Below, piece after piece: positions 18,161 through 28,801 of a DNA stretch of 64,000 bases. The position numbers and the translations under genes are program-made. Origin of the DNA: Roseburia sp. AF12-17LB. Its GTDB lineage: Bacteria > Bacillota > Clostridia > Lachnospirales > Lachnospiraceae. Below the pieces are notes generated by a model, which made no database searches, had not been told where the DNA came from, and was given only the letters and a program-made list of their open reading frames with translations. The stretch spans positions 62,001 to 126,000 of the forward strand of contig NZ_QUHR01000003.1 in the NCBI RefSeq assembly GCF_003479605.1. The letters are read 5' to 3'. Numbering within the stretch: the first letter of the stretch is position 1; each line of letters opens with the position of its first letter.

Positions 18161-20980
18161 CTATACTTTTTGCTGGCGTTGGGAAATCACCAGCATTAGT
18201 ACGGCAAAAAAACTCATGAAAAGTGTACCGATAACCGCAAGCGGATAGAGCCCTCCACTTTTTGTTTCTGGCATACGATATACTGCTTTATCTATAATTG
18301 AAAGTGTTAATACCTTATTTACCGCATCATATGATGCCTCTCCATAACCTGCCCCACCCTGCGTTACTTCTATTTGTGAAGCATCCTCATTTATACTTAA
18401 GATAATATCTTCCATTATTTCATATCCCACAGGTGCATGTGTTTCCCGCAGAATATAGGTTGTATTACATGCAAGCTGCAGTGGTTCTCCATTTGTATCT
18501 GTAAATTCTAATTCTCCGATTTCATGTCCATCTGTTCCATCCGAACTTGTAAGCGATATAATTTCCGTTTCGCCGGATGATTCCACCTGATATAACGTAA
18601 ATTCTGCACCAGACAGAGCCAATGCATCAATTACTTTTGTTCCATATTTTCTTGCCTGTAAAGTCCATGTCGGTGGTTTTTCCTCATCATAAACAGAAAA
18701 TACTATGGCATCTTCCTGCCTTGTCACACGCCAGTCCCCATATTCTGTTGTGCCACCTGCATCTGCCCCGGAAAGTGTATTTCCATCTTCCAATAAAACG
18801 TCATTGATAAATACCTGATTTTCTTCTTTTATCCTGATATCTATCTCATCTGACATCAGATAAAAGTTTTCCGGTGCTTCTGCTTCTTTTAATTTATAAT
18901 GGGCTCCTTTTGAACAGGTAAATTCTGAGCCATTTAAATCCAGCAGTTTTACCGTACCATTTGTATCTGTTGTTCCGTTTGCCACCAGTGTAACCGGTTC
19001 TTCTGCTGTATATAATTCAAAATGCGCTCCTGAGAGTCTCTGCTGGTATTCTGTGTCACGGTACTTATCCACCTGAATGGTATAATCTATATTTTCTTCT
19101 AACAGTTCCGTAGAATTCTTCAAAGTAAACACAATTTCTTTATTCACCAGCATTCCTTTGTCGCCATATGTAGAATTCACTACCTGTTCTGACGTTCCAA
19201 GCACTTTGTTATTGGCAACCACTTCTACAACTGATACTGTCTTTCCGGTACTTTCATCCAGCTTATGTTTAATTTCAATAACAGCTAATTCACCTCTTGC
19301 CACATACCCATCCGGCGCAGTATCCTCTGTCAAAACATAAGTTCCATCATCTACCATTAACTTTCCCATTTTCTCAGCATCCAGATAAATATAAGTTTCA
19401 CCGGCCGCCACGCCATCTTCTTCCATACCGGTTGTTCCACTTATTCCGATATCTTCATAACGCACTGTTCCGTCTTCCGCTATATTCTTTTTCTTAAGTG
19501 AAAATACAGCCCCATTTAATCTGTCATCCGTTCCAATATCCCGTTTTGATATTTTGATACTATAGTACACAGCATAATCTTCCTCTAATTTATCCCGTTC
19601 TGTATAAATCAGATAATTATAATTCTGCATCTGTCTTTTGTCTCCTGGTGAATCAGAAGCCTGAATCAGCATGGTCTGTCCCTTTACATCTTTATAGGTA
19701 TACTTCCTACTGTACAAATCTGCCTGATAAGACGGCCAGTTGGACGGATATTCCTTTCCAGCCATTTCATTCTTCGTCGGGTCAAATCCCGCCGAAATCA
19801 TCAATCCTTTTGTAGAATTAATAAAATAACTGGAATAAGTATAAAATTCTTCCTGTGAGATTGGATTTTGCGAAGTTCCTTCGGTCTGTGTCGCATTTTC
19901 AATAACTGTATGTCCGGTACAGACTGCATTACTGTTGGGATATGCTGAATCAATATCTATATATCCATCTCCCACTACAACAAGCCTGTCTGTAACCTTA
20001 ATAAAATGCTTCGTCGTGCTTGCCCAGTTATTCTGGTGCAGATATACAATTCCTTCTATATCTATAACACCCTCTATTCCAAAATATCCATAATTATATA
20101 TGGCATTTTTAGTCTTATTTCCATTATAAGCTGCGCAATGTATCACAGCCTTGCTTTCACCGCCCTCTTCTTTCTTCGTTCCACCTTTCATATAGAAATA
20201 GCCTGGTCCATCTCCGGAATCATCTACATAAACAGCAGCTCCTTCTGATGCATTACAATTTTCAATTGTACCTCCATACATATAAAAAGACGGTTTCTTC
20301 CCGGAGAAAGTGCTTGCCACATATACTGCACCGCCATACTGTGATGCCTGGAAATTACGTATAACTCCACCATACATGTGGAATACCGGTGTTCCCATAT
20401 TACTTCTGGATAAATTCACGCAGCCACCACTCTGTGGAAGCTTTGTCATATTCTCCCCTTCCAATGTTCCACCATATAAATTTACTGTGCCGCCACTATA
20501 GATCCAGATTAACTGACAGGATGCGTAAATGACACCTCCACCGGCAGAATCCCGGATATTGAGTACTGCATTATCGCTGCATAACATAAAACTTGCGTTA
20601 TTCTGCATCGTCATCTTATGGCCATTCAAATCAATATTCAAAACACCATTTAACTGACAAATGCCTGAAGCTGTCACATCCTCTGTCAAAGAAATTGTTC
20701 CTCCACCGTTATAACTGCCCAGTGAAATCGTGCCACTTCCATAAGTCTGTGAAAAAAAGGCTATCTTGTTTTCTTCTGTATTATCTACATCTTCTGTGTC
20801 CTCTGTTTCTTCTGTACTCTGCTCTAACTCACCTATCTCTGTTTCATAAATTTCTTCACCATTTTCCTGCTCTTTTGCATTCGCATTCTGTGCAAAAGAC
20901 AGCAGAAGTAATAGTGTTACCGCTAATAATGCCTGTACTATATGAAATTTATGTTTCCTTTTTCTCCCACAAAAAAGCAT
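18161..20980 (-). CDS. Large pilus tip adhesin: beta-helix head, Cna_B stalk, variant sorting signal
   Basis: 939 residues. Signal peptide to about residue 35. Residues about 75-290 are a right-handed beta-helix built of short repeats such as INLYGG/FHMYGGVIRNF/FYMYGGTIENC, a fold often used for carbohydrate binding or cleavage. A middle segment is followed by three or four Cna_B domains (DDRLNGAVFSLKKKN; YQQRLSGAHFELYTAEE; IDALALSGAEFTLYQVES, each ending in a TYVLTEDTAPDGY-type strand). The C-terminus is MPETK, a membrane segment and a short basic tail, a departure from LPXTG. As the first pilus gene, 35 bp after a chemoreceptor gene, it is the likely tip subunit; ligand unknown. GGAGAGGGAAA precedes the ATG. 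Confidence 0.88.
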   Translation of the reverse strand: MLFCGRKRKHKFHIVQALLAVTLLLLLSFAQNANAKEQENGEEIYETEIGELEQSTEETEDTEDVDNTEENKIAFFSQTYGSGTISLGSYNGGGTISLTEDVTASGICQLNGVLNIDLNGHKMTMQNNASFMLCSDNAVLNIRDSAGGGVIYASCQLIWIYSGGTVNLYGGTLEGENMTKLPQSGGCVNLSRSNMGTPVFHMYGGVIRNFQASQYGGAVYVASTFSGKKPSFYMYGGTIENCNASEGAAVYVDDSGDGPGYFYMKGGTKKEEGGESKAVIHCAAYNGNKTKNAIYNYGYFGIEGVIDIEGIVYLHQNNWASTTKHFIKVTDRLVVVGDGYIDIDSAYPNSNAVCTGHTVIENATQTEGTSQNPISQEEFYTYSSYFINSTKGLMISAGFDPTKNEMAGKEYPSNWPSYQADLYSRKYTYKDVKGQTMLIQASDSPGDKRQMQNYNYLIYTERDKLEEDYAVYYSIKISKRDIGTDDRLNGAVFSLKKKNIAEDGTVRYEDIGISGTTGMEEDGVAAGETYIYLDAEKMGKLMVDDGTYVLTEDTAPDGYVARGELAVIEIKHKLDESTGKTVSVVEVVANNKVLGTSEQVVNSTYGDKGMLVNKEIVFTLKNSTELLEENIDYTIQVDKYRDTEYQQRLSGAHFELYTAEEPVTLVANGTTDTNGTVKLLDLNGSEFTCSKGAHYKLKEAEAPENFYLMSDEIDIRIKEENQVFINDVLLEDGNTLSGADAGGTTEYGDWRVTRQEDAIVFSVYDEEKPPTWTLQARKYGTKVIDALALSGAEFTLYQVESSGETEIISLTSSDGTDGHEIGELEFTDTNGEPLQLACNTTYILRETHAPVGYEIMEDIILSINEDASQIEVTQGGAGYGEASYDAVNKVLTLSIIDKAVYRMPETKSGGLYPLAVIGTLFMSFFAVLMLVISQRQQKV

Positions 20981-21015
20981 TTTCCCTCTCCATTAAATAT
21001 CTTCTTTAATAAACA

Positions 21016-22755
21016 CTATATATTAATAAACCTTTCTGTCTCTCCTTTAAGTCCATTTGATACGGTCTGATTTACATATGACTGCTCTTTGATATCTTCT
21101 ACTGCTTTTGCCAAATCCTCGACACTTCCTGCGAAGACCTGTAACCCTTCCGAGCTTTCATCGATAGACGTTGCTATGGTATCCATGTTTTCTTTCATTT
21201 CATCCATTGCCTGATACATATCCTGCACATTATGATTGATTGTTCCGCAAAAATCTCCCATATAGTCTGCATCCTGGCGGTAGCGGGAAGCCATCATTTC
21301 AAAACCGTTATAATCCTGCAATATGTTCTGATTTAAGAACTCCATCATTTTTTCCACCTGTTCAATCAGTGTGCTGACTGCTGTGGTCACAGACATATTA
21401 ATTGTCTGTATCTCACCCATCGTCTCCCGGCTATTATCTGCCAGTTCCCTGATTTCAGATGCTACTACTGCAAATCCTTTTCCCGCTTCTCCTACTCTTG
21501 CAGCCTCTATTGCAGCATTCAAAGCCAAAAGATTAGTCTGTTCTGCAATTCCAAGAATCTGTTCTGTCAGATTTCCTATTTCATAGATTTTTTTGCTTCC
21601 TTTTAAGCTGTCCGCAATGCTATGTCCTAAACTGCCAATCATATCATTGGTTTCCTTTTTGCTTTCTGCTGTTTTTTTCTCGATATAATCTGCCCGTTCA
21701 CGCATTTCATCTACGAATTGAACTCCATTTCCGGTTTCCTCTGATATATCTCTGACATTTTCTACTATTTTTCCAACCCGTTCACTAACCTGTCCGGAAC
21801 GGTCATTAATTTCCATGATTCCTGCAGATAACTCTTCAATTACAGCTGACATATTCATGGTCTCTTCTCCGATATTTCCAGCCTGCCTGTTCATTTTATC
21901 TGCAACTTCGTCCATATCGGATGAACCATCTTTTAACTGCTTCATGATATTTTGTAATTTTTCTACAAAAAGATTTACTCCTGTAACCAGTTGTCCTATC
22001 TCATCCATCCTTTTTACCGGAATCCGGATGCTTAAATCTCCATTTCCATTCTGGATATCCTCTACCATCTGGTTTAACTGTAAACTTGCTTTTTTGAGTG
22101 GCTGAATAATCGCCTTATTCACCAGTATGTATGTAACTAAGCAGATAATCAGAAAACATATGCCGATTGTTACACTGATAAGATAAGTTTTTTGGGTCCG
22201 GGCTTTCATATTCTGTGAACTGCGTTTTACATTCTCATCTAACTTTTCCTGAAAATCATTGCATGCCGACTCCCGCGCCTGTATTTTTTCTAATGCACTG
22301 CCTCCAATGATGGATTTTGCTTTTGCAATATCTCCATCATCTCTTGCCTGTCTGCATTCTTTCAATTGCTCCATCAGTTCTTTATTTACACTGCTGTAAG
22401 TCATAAAACTGTCGGTTAAACTCTGCTCTGAAATATCTTTGGTCAGCTTTTCCATTTCCGTGAGATACTGGGCAATGGCTTCTTCCTCTGTTTCCATATT
22501 TCCACTGATATCCCCGGCAATCAGCATGTCTTCATCACTGAGTGCGGTTAAAATATTGGCATATTTCTGACAGGTTTCAATTTTCTTTTCCACTCTTCCA
22601 TAATATTTCTCCATGGAAATATAGCCATCCGTAACAAGCTGCTCTGCCTGTTCAATTTTTGTTACCTCTCCGATAATTACCGTAATTCCAATTACCATTA
22701 CCAGAAATAAACCAATTGCCATAAATAGAAATTCTTTTTTTATTGTTTTCTTCAT
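21016..22755 (-). CDS. Methyl-accepting chemotaxis protein
   Basis: 579 residues: membrane helix near residues 8-30, an extracytoplasmic four-helix-bundle type sensor of about 160 residues, second membrane helix near 192-213, HAMP linker, and the cytoplasmic coiled coil with the highly conserved tip [35 protein letters not shown]. It would signal to CheA/CheW elsewhere in the genome, implying a chemotactic cell. It lies 13 bp after the rhamnosidase and 35 bp before the tip adhesin on the same strand, so a ligand related to rhamnosides or host glycans is an attractive guess, not shown by the sequence. Confidence 0.93.
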   Translation of the reverse strand: MKKTIKKEFLFMAIGLFLVMVIGITVIIGEVTKIEQAEQLVTDGYISMEKYYGRVEKKIETCQKYANILTALSDEDMLIAGDISGNMETEEEAIAQYLTEMEKLTKDISEQSLTDSFMTYSSVNKELMEQLKECRQARDDGDIAKAKSIIGGSALEKIQARESACNDFQEKLDENVKRSSQNMKARTQKTYLISVTIGICFLIICLVTYILVNKAIIQPLKKASLQLNQMVEDIQNGNGDLSIRIPVKRMDEIGQLVTGVNLFVEKLQNIMKQLKDGSSDMDEVADKMNRQAGNIGEETMNMSAVIEELSAGIMEINDRSGQVSERVGKIVENVRDISEETGNGVQFVDEMRERADYIEKKTAESKKETNDMIGSLGHSIADSLKGSKKIYEIGNLTEQILGIAEQTNLLALNAAIEAARVGEAGKGFAVVASEIRELADNSRETMGEIQTINMSVTTAVSTLIEQVEKMMEFLNQNILQDYNGFEMMASRYRQDADYMGDFCGTINHNVQDMYQAMDEMKENMDTIATSIDESSEGLQVFAGSVEDLAKAVEDIKEQSYVNQTVSNGLKGETERFINI

Positions 22756-22768
22756 ATTTACACCTTCT

Positions 22769-25309
22769 CTAAGGACGCATGTTTAAAATTTTTTCATATT
22801 TTCCGCAGTCTAATATCTCTTCCGTTCCATCCGGCAAAATAAATCTCGCATTTGCATTAAATGGAACTTCTATGTTACAGACTACTTCCTGCTCACTCTT
22901 CCAGTTCCATGCACAGACATATTTACCAAATACACTTCTCCAGCTTCCCTCTGCTTTTTTTAATCTTTGATCTGGCATCGGATATATGGTCATCTTTACC
23001 GCCTCTCCTATAGACGGATTCAGACCACACATGTATCTGTATATCCATTCTGCAATGCTTCCATATGCATAATGGTTTAAGCTGTTCATACCGGTTCCGC
23101 TGATACTTCCATCCTCTTCCAATGAATTCCATCGTTCCCATACCGTTGTTGCACCAAGGTTCACCTCATGCAGCCATCCTGGATAGTCCTCGTTTAAAAG
23201 CAGGTCATAAGCAAGCTGATTTTGTCCATTCTCTGACAAAGCCATGCACAGAATTGGTGTTCCAACAAAACCTGTATTTAAATGTCCATTATTTTTCTTA
23301 AGTAACTCTGCCAGTTTTGCCGTTATAACTTCTCTTTCTCCCTCTGGATAAAGTTTTAAATAAAGCAAAAGTGCACAAGCGGTTTGTGTGTATTCCAAGC
23401 AAAACTTTTTATCTGGAAAGTAATAATTTAAAATTGCATTCCGAATCTCTTTTTCTCTCTCTGCATATACTTTACTTTCCTCTAATCCTAGACTTTCTGC
23501 CGCTTCTTTCACCATTTTGGTTGACCAATAATGGTAAACGGATGCGATAAAGCCACTGTCTGTCTTTCCAATCGGATTATTGATATTTCCATTGTCTAAT
23601 GCCAGCCAGTCTCCCAGCTGCCTGTCATTCTGCCACAGATACGGAATCTCATTCTCTTTTGTTCTCTCATATTCGTAATCCACCCAGGCTTTCATAACAG
23701 GATACTGTTCCTCTAACATTGCCTTATCTCCATAAAACTGATAGAGTCTCCATGGAATCAGCGTTGCTGCATCTCCCCATACTGCCGCTCCGGAATCCAG
23801 ATAGAAAGGATTCGTATGTTCTTCTTTTTTTACCTTTGGTCTTGGAACAAAGAACGGAATAGCTCCATTACATTTTTCCTGCTCAGCCTGCATATTTTTC
23901 ATATAGTGATGAAAGAAACTTCCGCTATCCATATGAAAACATGCTGTGGATGCAAAAATTCCCGCATCACCTGTCCAGCCCATTCGTTCATCACGCTGCG
24001 GACAATCCGTTGGAATATCCAGAAAATTACATTTCTGGGAACGCAGTGTATTTTCTAATAAATGATTTACCTTATCATGATCTGTTGCCACCCAGCCGGT
24101 TCTCTCAATATCAGACATAATACGATAAGCAATAAATTTATATTCTTTTTCCGGATTCAGACCTTTTATCTTCACATAGCGAAATCCATAATAGGTAAAA
24201 TGAGGACGTATGGTTTCTCCTTTTCCCTTCGATACATATGTAAATTCTGCTTTGGCAGTACGGAGATTATCCCTGTAAAATCTGCCCTTTTGCAGAACTT
24301 CTCCATACTGCATCATAACTTTCTGACCTGTTTCAAATGCACCAGTTATTTCTACCCAACCGGTGACTGTTTCCCCAAAATCCAGCAAAAGTGCTTCATC
24401 TTCCTGTTTTACTGATACCGGTTGAAATTCTTCTACTTTATGAATTCTTGGATTAAATCGTTCCACAAGTGGTCTTGTTTCTTCTATTTCCTCCACGGAA
24501 AGCATTTTGTGTTCTAATGTCTCATCAATATGTTCTCCATCATAGATTCCATTTTCACATATGCTGCTTTCTTCTGCCTTCCAGCTGCTGTCTGTTACAA
24601 TACATTCTTCCTGTCCATTGGCATATCGTATATGTAATTCTCCAATGCACTTCTTCTGATTACCATATAGATTTCTGTAATCACCATCAAATCCAAATCT
24701 TCCTTTATACCAGCCTTCGCCTAACAGAACCGCAATTTTATTCTTTCCCTGAGATAACAGTTCTGTAACATCCAGTGTCTGATATTCTAAAAAGCTGTCA
24801 TAGCAATGATAACCCGGCATAAGAAATTCTCTGCCCGCCTTCTTTTCATTGACATATGCTTCATATAATCCCAGACCACATACATGCCATCTGACAGACT
24901 CCGGTTTCTCTTTTAATTCAAACTCTTTATATAAAAGAGGCATTCTCTTTTCATTTTCTTCTGTTCCAATCCATTTTGCGGTCCAGCTTTCCTGCAGTTT
25001 TCCCGTTTCAAACCATGCCGGATTACTTTTTGCGCAGTCTCCCTTGTCATCTTTAACTTCTACCTGCCAGTAATATCTGGTTCTTGGTTTTAAGTCGAAG
25101 GAAACCAGCATCTGGTTCTCATGATAATTCTCCTGTACTCCGGAATCATATACCAGCTTTTCCATATTGCTGCTCTCTGATACTATAATTCTTGTTTCCA
25201 CGGCCCATTTTCCACAGACATCCTTTACTTCCCAGGACAAATGGATTTTTGCCAAATTAAAACCTAATGGATTTTTTTTATGATTTACTCTTAATCTGCT
25301 GATATACAT
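22769..25309 (-). CDS. GH78 alpha-L-rhamnosidase
   Basis: 846 residues without a signal peptide, so probably intracellular. Domain order is typical: N-terminal fibronectin-like and beta-sandwich domains, then the (alpha/alpha)6 catalytic barrel with the family block [20 protein letters not shown] and the later [17 protein letters not shown] holding the second catalytic carboxylate, and a C-terminal beta domain ([28 protein letters not shown]). It releases L-rhamnose from imported glycosides, feeding rhaBAD downstream. It starts 33 bp after the GH3 gene with GGGAGAACC before the ATG. Confidence 0.94.
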   Translation of the reverse strand: MYISRLRVNHKKNPLGFNLAKIHLSWEVKDVCGKWAVETRIIVSESSNMEKLVYDSGVQENYHENQMLVSFDLKPRTRYYWQVEVKDDKGDCAKSNPAWFETGKLQESWTAKWIGTEENEKRMPLLYKEFELKEKPESVRWHVCGLGLYEAYVNEKKAGREFLMPGYHCYDSFLEYQTLDVTELLSQGKNKIAVLLGEGWYKGRFGFDGDYRNLYGNQKKCIGELHIRYANGQEECIVTDSSWKAEESSICENGIYDGEHIDETLEHKMLSVEEIEETRPLVERFNPRIHKVEEFQPVSVKQEDEALLLDFGETVTGWVEITGAFETGQKVMMQYGEVLQKGRFYRDNLRTAKAEFTYVSKGKGETIRPHFTYYGFRYVKIKGLNPEKEYKFIAYRIMSDIERTGWVATDHDKVNHLLENTLRSQKCNFLDIPTDCPQRDERMGWTGDAGIFASTACFHMDSGSFFHHYMKNMQAEQEKCNGAIPFFVPRPKVKKEEHTNPFYLDSGAAVWGDAATLIPWRLYQFYGDKAMLEEQYPVMKAWVDYEYERTKENEIPYLWQNDRQLGDWLALDNGNINNPIGKTDSGFIASVYHYWSTKMVKEAAESLGLEESKVYAEREKEIRNAILNYYFPDKKFCLEYTQTACALLLYLKLYPEGEREVITAKLAELLKKNNGHLNTGFVGTPILCMALSENGQNQLAYDLLLNEDYPGWLHEVNLGATTVWERWNSLEEDGSISGTGMNSLNHYAYGSIAEWIYRYMCGLNPSIGEAVKMTIYPMPDQRLKKAEGSWRSVFGKYVCAWNWKSEQEVVCNIEVPFNANARFILPDGTEEILDCGKYEKILNMRP

Positions 25310-25342
25310 ATAACCGGTTCTCCCTTATGTCTCGTTATTCTT

Positions 25343-27025
25343 TTAGTAGGAAAGTTCGATTCGTCCACAGAATGGATCTACCGGACTTACTCCTTTAAAT
25401 CTGCTTTCTCCGGCAATCTTTGCTATTACTGCCTCTAATACATAATCATTATTGGAGTAACAGTTAATATACGTTTTTATCATTGGCACATCCAGTAAAT
25501 GATATGGATTGGCTACACTGATAAAAATTACCGGTACTTCTTCTGCAAACCACGGAACATTATTTCCCTGTCCCCAGAAAGTATACCAGTTTAACCGGTT
25601 GGTGGTCTGATTGCTGGCATTTTCCACATTTCCGATGTAAATTACCATGTCATACTTATCTTTAAAAGCTGTTACATTATCGACACCCTTTTCGAAATCT
25701 TCCTTCTCATAGAGGAATACCTGGAAATTTCTCTTTTCCAGTTCTTCTTTTACTTTTCCGACTACTCTTTCATTGGACGGAAAATGTCCTAAAATTTCCA
25801 GCAAAATACGCGGTGTCTTCTTCGCACTGATTGGAAGATTCTCTGCAATATCTTTCACCAGTGTAACAGACTGGTCTGCCAGCTCTTTTGCCCACTGTAT
25901 ATGCTCCGTGGTGCGTAAGTTTTTTAATGCTTCCTTTCCAGGAACCAGCTGTCTTTTTATCTTCTTTTCATGTAATCTTAAAGAAGCCTTTAATGCCAGT
26001 ATGCGTCTGTTTGCATCCAGTAATCTTTCACGGGATAACAGACCATTCTTATAACCATCTAGCATAAACTGATAATCTTCTTTTAAATCTTTATTGAATA
26101 AAATCATGTCACAGCCATTTTCTATTGCCATTGGTACCGTTTCACTTCGTTTACCGGCTGCCGTAAATCCGACCATCGGTGTTGCATCTGTAATGACAAG
26201 TCCGTTAAATCCTAATTTGTCCCGAAGCAAATTCACCAAAAGCTCTCTGGAAAGAGAAGCCGGAACAATCTTGCCCTTTAACTGTGGATTAAAATGTTCC
26301 TGATACGCTGGCATTGCAATATGCCCTGCCATAACAGTTTTGGCACCATCGTCAATCAGCCGCTGATAAATACTTCCATAGGATTTATCCCATTCTTCCA
26401 TGCTAAGACTATTTACCGATGTCAAAAGATGCTGGTCTCTTTCATCCACACCATCTCCCGGGAAATGCTTAATTGAGACTGCCATATTGCATTCATCTGC
26501 TGCACGAAGATACTCCCTTGCATAGGCATAAACCTTCTCCGGATCATCGCCATATGTTCTGACATTGGTAATTGGATTATGATAATTTCTATCTATGTCA
26601 ACTACCGGTGCAAAAGCCCAGTTAATTCCTAATGCACTTCCTTCTGAGCAGGCAATCTTTCCCAGACGATATGCATATACCGGATCATTTGCAGCTGCAC
26701 ATGCCATCTGTTTTCCATATGCAGTTCCATTGGTAGCCGCTCCATCTCCTCCCGCTTCTAAATTTGATGGAATCAGAAGCGGAATCTTTGTGTGCTCCTG
26801 CGCATAGGTAAATGTACTTTGCATCTCTTCTGCCACACCATCCCGGAAAAATAATCCGCCGATATGGAAATGTAATAACATATTCAGATACTCCGGATCC
26901 GTTGAATATCCAATCGGGCAGAACAACTGTCCTATCATTTCTTCCAGGCTCATATTTTCCAGCGTATTTTCTACCCAGGCAATGTCTACATCATCTAAAT
27001 AAAATGGTTTTTCTTTATAATTCAT
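25343..27025 (-). CDS. GH3 glycoside hydrolase, beta-N-acetylhexosaminidase (NagZ) type
   Basis: 560 residues, no signal peptide. The N-terminal barrel has the NagZ hallmark KHFPGDGVDERDQH, whose Asp-His pair acts as acid/base in N-acetylglucosaminidases, and the nucleophile region GLVITDATPMVG. A C-terminal alpha/beta domain follows (ITLVKDIAENLPIS to the end), as in two-domain Firmicute NagZ. The KHFPGDG motif favours beta-N-acetylhexosaminidase over beta-glucosidase activity; the local context (rhamnosidase, sugar importer) hints at a rhamnose- and amino-sugar-containing glycan or glycoside. AAAGGAAAAAGAG precedes the ATG. Confidence 0.88.
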   Translation of the reverse strand: MNYKEKPFYLDDVDIAWVENTLENMSLEEMIGQLFCPIGYSTDPEYLNMLLHFHIGGLFFRDGVAEEMQSTFTYAQEHTKIPLLIPSNLEAGGDGAATNGTAYGKQMACAAANDPVYAYRLGKIACSEGSALGINWAFAPVVDIDRNYHNPITNVRTYGDDPEKVYAYAREYLRAADECNMAVSIKHFPGDGVDERDQHLLTSVNSLSMEEWDKSYGSIYQRLIDDGAKTVMAGHIAMPAYQEHFNPQLKGKIVPASLSRELLVNLLRDKLGFNGLVITDATPMVGFTAAGKRSETVPMAIENGCDMILFNKDLKEDYQFMLDGYKNGLLSRERLLDANRRILALKASLRLHEKKIKRQLVPGKEALKNLRTTEHIQWAKELADQSVTLVKDIAENLPISAKKTPRILLEILGHFPSNERVVGKVKEELEKRNFQVFLYEKEDFEKGVDNVTAFKDKYDMVIYIGNVENASNQTTNRLNWYTFWGQGNNVPWFAEEVPVIFISVANPYHLLDVPMIKTYINCYSNNDYVLEAVIAKIAGESRFKGVSPVDPFCGRIELSY

Positions 27026-27055
27026 CTCTTTTTCCTTTCATTTAAGGCACAAAAA

Positions 27056-27073
27056 GAGCAGCCACGGCTGCTC
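27056..27073 (-). terminator. Rho-independent terminator or attenuator after the phosphoglucomutase-like gene
   Basis: GAGCAGCC and GGCTGCTC form a compact GC-rich stem followed by five T residues on the minus strand, seven bases after the stop codon of the HAD gene and before the GH3 start. It marks a likely boundary or expression step within the long array. Confidence 0.7.
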
Positions 27074-27079
27074 CTTTTC

Positions 27080-27715
27080 TTAATTAATATTTCTCAGTTC
27101 AGCAAAACCGCTCAATGGATATGTTGTCATTTCACATTCGGACGCTTCACCCAATCCTGCACTATCAAAGCCTCCAGCTGTAGCTGCTTTTATTCCTGCC
27201 ACCGCATCTTCTACAACAAGACACTCCTGTGGTTCTAACTGCAGGTATTCTGCTGCTTTCAAAAATACCTCCGGATCAGGTTTTGATTTTGTAATATTCG
27301 TTCCATCACTGATGGCATCGAAATAATTTTCTAATCCTAAATGTTTTAATATTCTCTTTGCATTTTTACTGGATGAACCAATTGCCAGTAAAACTCCCTG
27401 TTTCCTTAAATCATCTAAGGTTGTTTTTACTTCTTTTGGCAAATCAGCCGGTGTCATGTCTTCCAGCAATTCCACATACATCTTATTTTTCTGCTCTGCG
27501 AAATCTTCTTTCTCTTCTTTGGAATATTTCTTTGTACTTTTCTCTAAAATAATCTCAAGGCTTTCCATCCGGCTTACGCCTCTTAACCGGTTGTTTATGG
27601 TTTCATCAAAATATATTCCCAGTTTATCTGCCAGTCTCTTCCATGCCAGATAATGATACTTATCGGTAAAGCAGATTACTCCGTCCAAATCAAAAATGAT
27701 TCCTTTATATTTCAT
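27080..27715 (-). CDS. pgmB: Beta-phosphoglucomutase-like HAD phosphatase/mutase
   Basis: 211 residues. HAD motif I is FDLDGVICFTDKYHYLAWK, the form used by beta-phosphoglucomutase, where the second Asp of the usual DxD and the following loop position the sugar phosphate; motif II is AIGSSSKNAKRIL, then SKPDPEVFLKAAEYL and VVEDAVAGIKAATAGG. Beta-phosphoglucomutase converts beta-glucose-1-phosphate from disaccharide phosphorylases to glucose-6-phosphate. No phosphorylase gene is nearby, so the substrate may differ. The ATG directly follows the stop codon of the permease, so the genes are coupled. Confidence 0.85.
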   Translation of the reverse strand: MKYKGIIFDLDGVICFTDKYHYLAWKRLADKLGIYFDETINNRLRGVSRMESLEIILEKSTKKYSKEEKEDFAEQKNKMYVELLEDMTPADLPKEVKTTLDDLRKQGVLLAIGSSSKNAKRILKHLGLENYFDAISDGTNITKSKPDPEVFLKAAEYLQLEPQECLVVEDAVAGIKAATAGGFDSAGLGEASECEMTTYPLSGFAELRNIN

Positions 27716-28723
27716 CTAATTATCCTCTTGTCTTTTTTTCTTCAACTGTTTCTTCAGCATTACAAGCTCAATTACCTTATTCTCGTTATTCAGATAAATC
27801 AGGAACAATACCAGGATAACTGCGGTAACAATCTGCTGAATGGATGCATCTACATTTAATCTTGCATACATCAATGATATGAATGCTGTTGTTACTGCTC
27901 CTAACAGATAACCAATTTTTTCATTGCAGAACCGTCCGATAAATCCACCGATAAACATCGGTAAGAAAGCTGTAAACATTACTCCAATTGAGCCAAAGTT
28001 TAAAGACATCTGAATATTTCCTGTATTTGAAGCACTAATAAATCCAACTACACCCATGAAGCCGCCTGCAATGGTATAACAGATTACTGCATTGGATACT
28101 TCATGAATTCCTGTATTAACAGAAACCTTCTGTCCGGATAATAGTGACTTATATTCATAACCAAATTGTGTATAATCAAAAATCGCAATAAATAAAACGA
28201 GTCCAATTACAATTACAAGTACATAATTCAAAACACCTGGAAAACTTGTTAATTCTTTATTTGCTACAAATGACACGCCATAACCATCGGTAAGTGCGAA
28301 TGCCATTCCTTCGTAAAACAGTGTTACTCCCAGTGACACAATAATCGGTGGTAATTTTACAATTACATAAATTGCTCCGGATATCAGTCCAAGCAATGCT
28401 CCAGATACAATAGAAATCACGAGCATATATGGTGTTGAAAGTCCATGGGATGAACAAATTGATGCACTGATTACTGATGACAATAACGAAATTGCTCCGA
28501 TTGAGAAATCAAATCTTCCGGAATTCAGATTCAATGAAAGAGCAAATGTCGTTAACATTACTGTTGCTGTTGCCCGGGAAAACAAAATCCAGTTTCCTTC
28601 TGATTCAAAAAATACAACACCATTCCTCTGACATAAGAGTATCATTACGAGCAGTGTCACTACCGGAATACACAAAGTTCCAATTATCTTTTTTAAAATG
28701 CTATTTCTTCCTTTACTTTTCAT
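27716..28723 (-). CDS. Ribose-type sugar ABC transporter permease (second)
   Basis: About 335 residues with eight to ten membrane segments of the BPD_transp_2/RbsC family (FALSLNLNSGRFDFSIGAISLLSSVISASI is the characteristic N-terminal part). An ATG at 28738 is also in frame, but GAGGG lies nine bases before the ATG at 28723. Together with the permease at 30122-31081 it would form a heterodimeric channel. It is the fourth transporter gene, separated from the binding-protein gene by a hairpin. Confidence 0.9.
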   Translation of the reverse strand: MKSKGRNSILKKIIGTLCIPVVTLLVMILLCQRNGVVFFESEGNWILFSRATATVMLTTFALSLNLNSGRFDFSIGAISLLSSVISASICSSHGLSTPYMLVISIVSGALLGLISGAIYVIVKLPPIIVSLGVTLFYEGMAFALTDGYGVSFVANKELTSFPGVLNYVLVIVIGLVLFIAIFDYTQFGYEYKSLLSGQKVSVNTGIHEVSNAVICYTIAGGFMGVVGFISASNTGNIQMSLNFGSIGVMFTAFLPMFIGGFIGRFCNEKIGYLLGAVTTAFISLMYARLNVDASIQQIVTAVILVLFLIYLNNENKVIELVMLKKQLKKKRQEDN

Positions 28724-28750
28724 GTTATTTTCCCTCATGTCTTTTCTAAA

Positions 28751-28778
28751 TTCTGCTCCGGAGAATTCCGGAGCAGAA
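28751..28778 (-). terminator. Intercistronic stem-loop after the binding-protein gene
   Basis: TTCTGCTCCGG and CCGGAGCAGAA form an 11-bp perfect stem with a six-base loop. It lies between the binding-protein and second permease genes, where such stems commonly protect the upstream message and lower downstream expression; the T run is weak. Confidence 0.6.
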
Positions 28779-28801
28779 CAAAAATTTTATTAATATGTTA
28801 C

